A DNA stretch of 64,000 nt from Todiramphus chloris collaris (Eukaryota; Chordata; Aves; Coraciiformes; Alcedinidae): assembly GCA_025345505.1 (NCBI GenBank), contig JANVCC010000010.1, forward strand, positions 45,085,738 to 45,149,737. The letters are read 5' to 3'. A model generated the notes under the pieces. The model searched no databases, had not been told where the DNA came from, and saw only the letters and a list, made by a program, of their open reading frames with translations. A program made the position numbers and the translations under genes. Below, one piece after another: positions 57,881 through 64,000 of this stretch. How positions within the stretch are numbered: the first letter of the stretch is position 1; the number at the start of each line of letters is the position of its first letter.

Positions 57881-60644
57881 ATTAATTCCAACCACCGTTT
57901 TGTTTTTTTTTTTTTTTCCCCAATGTTCATTATATTGGACACTACGTATTATTAGGTACTATAAATTATCTCTATGTGCAAATATATGGCTGATCCTTTT
58001 TTGAAGTCATATTTCAAAGATTATTAGGCATATAGAAGGTACTTAATCAACTAATCATGTGTTGTTTTCCTTCGATAGCTGTAAAATTGTTGTGTTTCAA
58101 TTTAGCTGATCTTCTCTTTCTGCTTTCTACATAAGGTAAGACAAAAGTTTCTAATCTACCTCTTGATAACAGAATTGCAATTTACTGTGTACCTTTTCAA
58201 AATAATTCCCAAAATTTTCAGTCCTCTTTTTTACAAGGTTCATTTTTTATTGGGTTTTGGGCTCAGGTCTGCAGTGGGTTTTTTTTTCCCTGAAATGTCT
58301 TTGAGTATTCAGAGCACACGTCACTGAACTTCTTCAGTTACTGCATTTCTGAAAAGCTTTTCATGTGAAAATACAATGGTGAAAAAAATTCCATAGCCAG
58401 ACCATACTATGTTACATTCCTTGATTTAATAGATATAAATTTTGATTCATGTGAGAAACACTAGACTCCAGTTCTACTCATATTTCCATTAAAACAAAAT
58501 TAAAATGATACAGAAATTAAAATGAGTAACAGATAAATGATTTTAAACAAAACAAAACAAAAACACACACTCCCCCCCAAAAAAAACCAAACATAAAAAC
58601 AAAACCAAAATCAAATAACAAAAACAAAGACAAAAAAAAAAAACCTCCACCAAAACTATATGTTAAAAATTCCTCAAATTAAAGGTAACCGCTAAGTTTA
58701 CCCAAAACTTACCATTGTCAACAGAAAACTCAAATTCTTGAGATGGGAAAAGCAAATTATGGACCCTGTGTAAGACAAAAGCATAGTATATATTATAGAA
58801 ATAATAAAATATTTTAATCATGTAGAATTAATGTTAAATCCAGAGATATCTTCGGAGCTATAAAATAAATAATAGAAGTCAGTATCATAGCCATTTAGAT
58901 GTATTATTTCTGGTAAAGGATTTTTGAGATAGCTCTGACAAACACTGTTAATTTTTTTTCCCTTATCTTTCTATTTCCATAGAAGTAAGCCAGATAGAAA
59001 AGCAGGGAGACAAACAGGTAAAATTTCTTAGCAGATGGTGTCGGAGAAGTCAGAGAAAGTAATGACCTGTTTCTGAGTAGCTGAGGAATAGGTGATATCT
59101 CAGGGGACTTTTGCTAAGAGAATTAAAATTAGGGAGATGATTTTCATTCTCACCCACAGCTGAGGTGTTACAGTAGTCTTATGACATCACAAATCTATAG
59201 CTGAAGCAGTAACTATGAACTATTTCTTCTCTTTTTTAATGACTCTACAAAGAGAAGAATAAAATATATTTGATGATGCTGACCAGTTTGGTTTTTGCTC
59301 TTAATATCAGGGGTTTTTTTTTTTCTAATGTATATATGTTGTATGCATTAAAATGCATTCAGATTTGTTAGATTACTCTATATCAAAATATGAATGTGAT
59401 TTTTTCTTTTTGTCAAAAACAATTTCTGGAATAATCCAATTTTGTAATTTTTTTTTAAATTGAATATGAATTACTTTTAGTAATCATTATTAGTGAGATA
59501 CAGCTCAAAAGGTTAGAACAAGCACATGGAAACTGTCTTTTACAATCTTGGATGTAAATTTCTAATCTATTTTTGTAGTCTGATGTCTAAACTTTTACAT
59601 TTGCAAAGTTCATAATACTGTTGTATACTAAGTAAAAAACACCTATAGCAATAATACTGAATTCATACTCATCCTCAATTCTTTTTAAGAAACTTTACCT
59701 TCCTTGACTTTGTAGATAAACTCCTTAATACTGATAATGTAATAACTACATGTAACTTTACTATATTCTGGTCTTCTGAACAACATCTGCCTGAATATTA
59801 AAATAGTCACTTTTGAAGCAATAAAAAATTCACTCTGCTACAGGAGGAATATTGTTTACTACCAAAACCTTACAAAATATTGCAAAATACATAGTTCCTT
59901 GGTTTTATTTCAAATATTGGTGGTGATAAGGGGAATCTGACTGACTAGTGTGTTTTGTGGCTGGTTTAAGACCTATTCATAAATTTACTAGAAAAAAGAA
60001 CTAAAAATAAAGAAGGACTTCTATTCCCCCACAAGTAGATTTCATAATGTGGGTATTATGGCGGCTCTGAGCCATAAATGCCAAGAATGTAATGATTTAT
60101 TTAAGCTCTATAAAGTAATTCTAAGAAAAGCATGAATGTATCAATGCCATAATGATGCAACAAATAATTTTAAAATATCTTGCTATCGGAACTTGATTCA
60201 AAACATGTATTGTGTGGGTCAATGAGCTATGGAAATCTCTGGAATTAAGCCAATTTTGAACAGAATCATGAATAGCCCATATTTGGAACAATATGCCACA
60301 GTGTATGGAATATACTATGAAGTTTCTAGAGCTAGTCAAAAGAAAATGAGACATATTTTAAACTCCAAACTCTGTGATAATTGCATGCCACAACTATAAA
60401 CACAGGGGACTTTTGTATACTTGGAAAATTATATAACTCAGATTGTCTTTTTTTTGTTTGTGTTTTTATTCCAATTTTTTTTTTTCAAGCTGTACTTCTT
60501 TCTTTCCTTTTTACTGTTCTTCCTTCAACTGAAACACTGTAGAGATTTAAGGCTCATAGATAATATAAGAAACCTGAATATAGTTACCTCCACATCATAG
60601 GATTTGAAATTTAAAGACATATTCCATATTAACAAAAAAAAAAG
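57881..60644. other. AT-rich unique DNA, nothing recognised
   Basis: About 2.8 kb without recognised genes or repeat families. It includes the A/C-rich low-complexity tract at 58543-58650 and T-tracts near 57902-57917, 58270 and 59310. Confidence 0.6.
58543..58650. repeat. A/C-rich low-complexity tract
   Basis: About 100 bases dominated by AAAAC-type words (AAACAAAACAAAACAAAAAC, then CCCCCCCAAAAAAAACC and more A runs). Similar in character to 14409-14520. Confidence 0.85.
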
Positions 60645-61221
60645 TATTGCCAGCAGGTCAAGGCAGGGGATCCTACCCCTCTAACCAGCACTGCTGAGGC
60701 TGTATCTGGAGTGCTTTGTCCAGTTGTGGGATCCCCAGTACAAGAGAGACACAGATATACTGGAGACAGTCCTGCAAAAGGCCACAAAGAGGATGAAGTG
60801 ACTGGACCAAGTATCATATAAAGGAAGACTGAGAGGACTGGGACTGTTTAGCCTAGAGATGAGAAGACTCAGAAGAGATCTTATCAATGGATATAAATAG
60901 CTGAAGGGAGGTACACAGACGACAAAGCCAAGCTCTTCTTTCCAGTGATGCCCAGTAAGAAGACCAGAGGCAATGAACACAAATTGAAACACAAGAGGTT
61001 CCCTCTGAACATCAGGAAAAATTTTTTTACTGTGAGGGTGATTGGGCACTGGCACAAGTTGTGTAGGGAGATCATGAAATCTCCTTGGTGATACTAAAAA
61101 AAACCCCTCTGTACATGGTCCTTGGAAATTTGCTCTAGGTTACCCTGCTTGAACAGGTAGGTTGTACCAGATGACTTTCAGATGTCTCTTCCAACCTCAA
61201 CCATTTTGTATTACTGTGATG
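60645..61221 (+). mobile_element. Old CR1 LINE 3' fragment
   Basis: Begins at GCCAGCAGGTCAAGGCAGGG (the SRSREV block) and continues through CTGTATCTGGAGTGCTTTGT, CAGTACAAGAGAGACACAGA (QYKRDT), GGACTGTTTAGCCTAGAGAT (GLFSLE), the GNEHKLKHKRFPLNIRKNFF block and a 3' UTR ending in CCTCAACCATTTTGTATTAC. It resembles the old copy at 10490-10978 in its start point and in its 3' end. Multiple stops are present in all frames. Confidence 0.88.
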
Positions 61222-61671
61222 TAGGGTGCTCAAATTTAGCACAGCTTGGTGAATACAGTACTCTTGAGTGAGTTAAGCTTTAATTGCCTTCTGGCAGGAG
61301 AGAAAATTGAAGAAAGCTTATCACATTAGTATGCTACATAAAAGGGAGAGAGCATCCACACAAGTCTGAAAGACATCTGATAGTGCAGGTAGAGGGTCCT
61401 CCAGTCAATAGTACTCTGGAAAGACTGCCAAGTTCATCCCCTTAAGAACAGCTGAAGGTATTATGAACACCCTGATACCCATAAAAATAGTTTTGAAATC
61501 ATGGTCTGTATCACTATTAACTAAGCTACTTGTGGGTATGTGAGGAAGCAGAATTTTAAGCACCTAGGGAAGCACAGAAATGCAGAAGTGGCATGAGGGG
61601 AGCATTTTTCTAGATTTAAAATATCAGTATAGATAGACAACTCTGTCTCTCCTTACACCTTGGCACTATTT

Positions 61672-61706
61672 ATTTCTATTATATATATTTATATATTTAT
61701 ATATAT
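61672..61706. repeat. AT-rich simple repeat
   Basis: TATATATTTATATATTTATA-type repetition immediately upstream of the GAAAA microsatellite, so two different simple repeats are adjacent. Confidence 0.85.
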
Positions 61707-61712
61707 AAAAAG

Positions 61713-61872
61713 AGAGACAAGAAAAGAAAAGAAAAGAAAAGAAAAGAAAAGAAAAGAAAAGAAAAGAAAAGAAAAGAANNNNNNNNNNAAAAGAAAAGAA
61801 AAGAAAAGAAAAGAAAAGAAAAGAAAAGAAAAGAAGAAAGAAAAGAAAAGGAGAAGAGAAAAAAAGAAAAGA
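61713..61872. repeat. (GAAAA)n pentanucleotide microsatellite with an assembly gap
   Basis: GAAAA units are near perfect on both sides of a 10-base run of Ns at 61779-61788 and become irregular (AAGAAAG, GGAGAAGAG) at the right end. The gap length looks like a placeholder, so the true array is probably longer than shown. Open frames made of repeated KRKEK or its reverse are artefacts of the repeat. Confidence 0.93.
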
Positions 61873-63320
61873 ACAAGCACCAAAAATTTATACCAGACAT
61901 GTTAGTTCAGTCATATAAGACATGTTTTTATTTTTGTCATTAGACTGGCTCAACAATCTCTGGTACAAATTCTGATGTTGCATAAAAGCATGGTGCATAG
62001 CATTTCCTCCTAAGCCTAAATGCCTTAACAGCATAAAATACAAGGAAATTCTTAATGTTCTATTAAATAACAGCAGTGTTAATACAGTATCTTTAACAAT
62101 AAAACCTAAATTGTTTAAACACGTTATTGATCAACACAATAGTATATATATAATATAAGAGATGTAACTCCACGTTCTTCTGTGTAAAATAAATAACCTT
62201 ATAGTGTACTGGACTGTGTCAGAGATTGTCAGAGAGTACAGCTGCTGAGAGAAATAAAATAGATTTTCTACCTAAGGGCTGTTTCATTATGCCAGACAAT
62301 GCTTTGTATTGATCCTTCCCTATTTATTTCTAATTTTGTTGTCCCTGATTGAGCTGAGCTCTAAATCTTGTGATGGCTTACACACTGTTAGGCTGCAGCA
62401 TTGTTACATGAAGTGCAGGGTAGCAATATTCTCATTTTAAGATCTAATTCAGTCTGATTTGCAACAAATTAGGCTTTATAAAGTAGTATTTTAGTACAGA
62501 GAGACCTTTTGTTTCATATGTTTTATATAATATGCTTAGAAATTTCTGTATTGAGAAGCCAGTGAAGTTCTTCTGTTAGTAATGCAAGGGCGTTGGGAAT
62601 AGCCTAATTTTCTTTTAAAAATTTTGATACTTCAAATCTAAAATCATGTTTTGTAGTAACAAGAAAAATATTTTATATCATGATTTCAATAGGTCACAGA
62701 AAATAGAAAAAAAAGTTACATAGGTTTTTGTTAGGATTTTCCTGATTTAAAATATATGCTGAATTATATAAAATTGGTTTACCAGACTAATTGTGGTACC
62801 TACTTTTTTAGATGACAACTCCATTGCCTTACAAGTAATGATCATTCAAGGTAAAAGCGTTTATGGCAAAGTGGTCAGTGGACACAAATTGGCAAAAGAT
62901 TAAATTGCATGATAATTCTATGGAGTGTTTTAAGAAAGTGTCCAAAAAGGAAAAATAGGATATATTACTAATTGTAAAGAAGCTATATTTTCCCATTAAT
63001 GTCATCAGCCTAACACCCTTTCTTGGCAAAATACATCCCTAATGTACTTATGCAATATATTCATATATATTAAAAAAAAAAAAAAAAAAAATTGCAAGCA
63101 TTTCTTAGTGTGCTATGAATTTTTAAAAGGAAATAAGAAAAGCAAAAGAGGGAAGAAGATGTGTGTAAATAATATAATCCCCAGTCTAATAAACCTCACT
63201 TTTTTCATTACAGTTGATACAGATGATCACCCTGGGACTCAAAATCTGCTAGCTAGTATTTTATGAAGCTGGTTGGCTTCTTGAACATTTAATCCAAACT
63301 GAAATAAATACATGCTTCTT

Positions 63321-63339
63321 GGGGCGGGGGGGTGGGGGG
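63321..63339 (+). repeat. G-rich tract, possible G-quadruplex
   Basis: G4-C-G7-T-G6. The seven-base run can supply two tracts with a one-base loop, so four G tracts with very short loops are possible. It is isolated in AT-rich DNA. Confidence 0.75.
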
Positions 63340-64000
63340 ACACATCAGAAAGCATCCTCAAAGATCTATGTTAACCATTTAAAACAAATTTTACAGTAAT
63401 ATATTTACACCTTTCCATACATCTGCATAAAGGCTGTTTCTTTTGGGAGATGTATATTGAACAGAAGGGAAGTGAGTTTAGATTTTTAAATTAGTTAACT
63501 AGGTTTTTTTATATATGGAGTTCATATTTTCATTCTTCTAACATTATTTGCCCATCATGGTCTCAATATCTTCAAGCACATAAAGATAATGCTGGAAGAA
63601 TGTATTTTCTTAGTACATACAAGTCTACAGAGAAAGACATTTCTGTAATCCCTCTCCTGGCATATTTTTATTGCAAATGACTAAGTAAATTGCTTTTCCA
63701 AAAGAGGTAAGTAACTTTGTAAAAACTACTATTTTGATTTATGTGCATTTCTGTTATCCTTACAGTGGTCAAAAATTTTTATGGTTATAACAGATCAACC
63801 AGTAAAACTCTGAACTGTAGAATTGTCATCAATTTGGCTACCTTTCGTGTAGCCCACTTAGCTACTCTTAGAAAAAAAAAACCAACACCTCCTCTGTATC
63901 TTGTATGAAATTGGGTAAGGGGCAATTTATCTTTCTAGATACATTTTACTATTCCTTCTGCTGCAGGTTTAGACAGGGAGCTAATTCAGTTCTGCACATC

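Larger units (their letters stand above)
61222..64000. other. AT-rich unique DNA with simple repeats, no gene recognised
   Basis: Nothing gene-like is recognisable to the right edge. It includes the gapped pentanucleotide repeat at 61713-61872, an A-tract at 63072-63091 and a G-rich tract at 63321-63339. Confidence 0.6.

Noticed and set aside
61660-61905. Lysine/glutamate-rich and phenylalanine/leucine-rich frames.
   Set aside because: Produced entirely by the GAAAA microsatellite and running through Ns.

Overview
The window looks like AT-rich, gene-poor vertebrate nuclear DNA from a bird. The diagnosis rests on repeats. At least fifteen fragments of the CR1 LINE (chicken repeat 1) are present, in both orientations, several still ending in the CR1 3' signature of ATTCTATG-like octamers. 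Two further stretches match my memory of common avian LTR elements. No mammalian SINE or L1 sequence and no bacterial gene organisation is visible. By hand count CR1 covers roughly 16 kb, about a quarter of the window. That is heavy for a bird and would fit lineages known for CR1 expansion, such as woodpeckers and their relatives; this is an inference, not an identification. I recognise no host exon, tRNA, rRNA or other host gene.

Layout: 1-1.8 kb holds three CR1 pieces. 1.8-21.9 kb is mostly unique AT-rich DNA with microsatellites, three small CR1 fragments (10.5, 14.2 and 15.4-15.9 kb) and one unassigned, slightly GC-richer block at 17.6-18.5 kb. 21.9-27.1 kb is a solid CR1 cluster. It contains a minus-strand fragment, a 10-base assembly gap, and then a long minus-strand CR1 (ORF1 esterase, endonuclease, reverse transcriptase) that is split by a younger plus-strand CR1. 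27.1-41.2 kb is again AT-rich, with CR1 pieces at 27.3 and 32.0 kb, an LTR-related fossil at 33.0-33.7 kb and a candidate conserved noncoding stretch near 30.8-31.0 kb. 41.2-45.8 kb is a fossil solo LTR interrupted by a nearly full-length plus-strand CR1. 45.8-64 kb is AT-rich DNA with four more CR1 fragments (47.7, 55.1, 57.8 and 60.6 kb), a gapped GAAAA microsatellite at 61.7 kb and a G-rich tract at 63.3 kb.

The coding potential that can be named is all CR1-derived. ORF1 carries a zinc-finger/coiled-coil part and a GDSL-type esterase. ORF2 carries an EEP (APE-like) endonuclease and a reverse transcriptase with the FADD active site. Every copy is 5' truncated, internally deleted or interrupted, so none looks autonomous. 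The clearest information here is historical: two precise nested insertions, one CR1 into CR1 and one CR1 into an LTR, each with candidate short target duplications, give relative ages. I found no evidence for an undescribed functional system.
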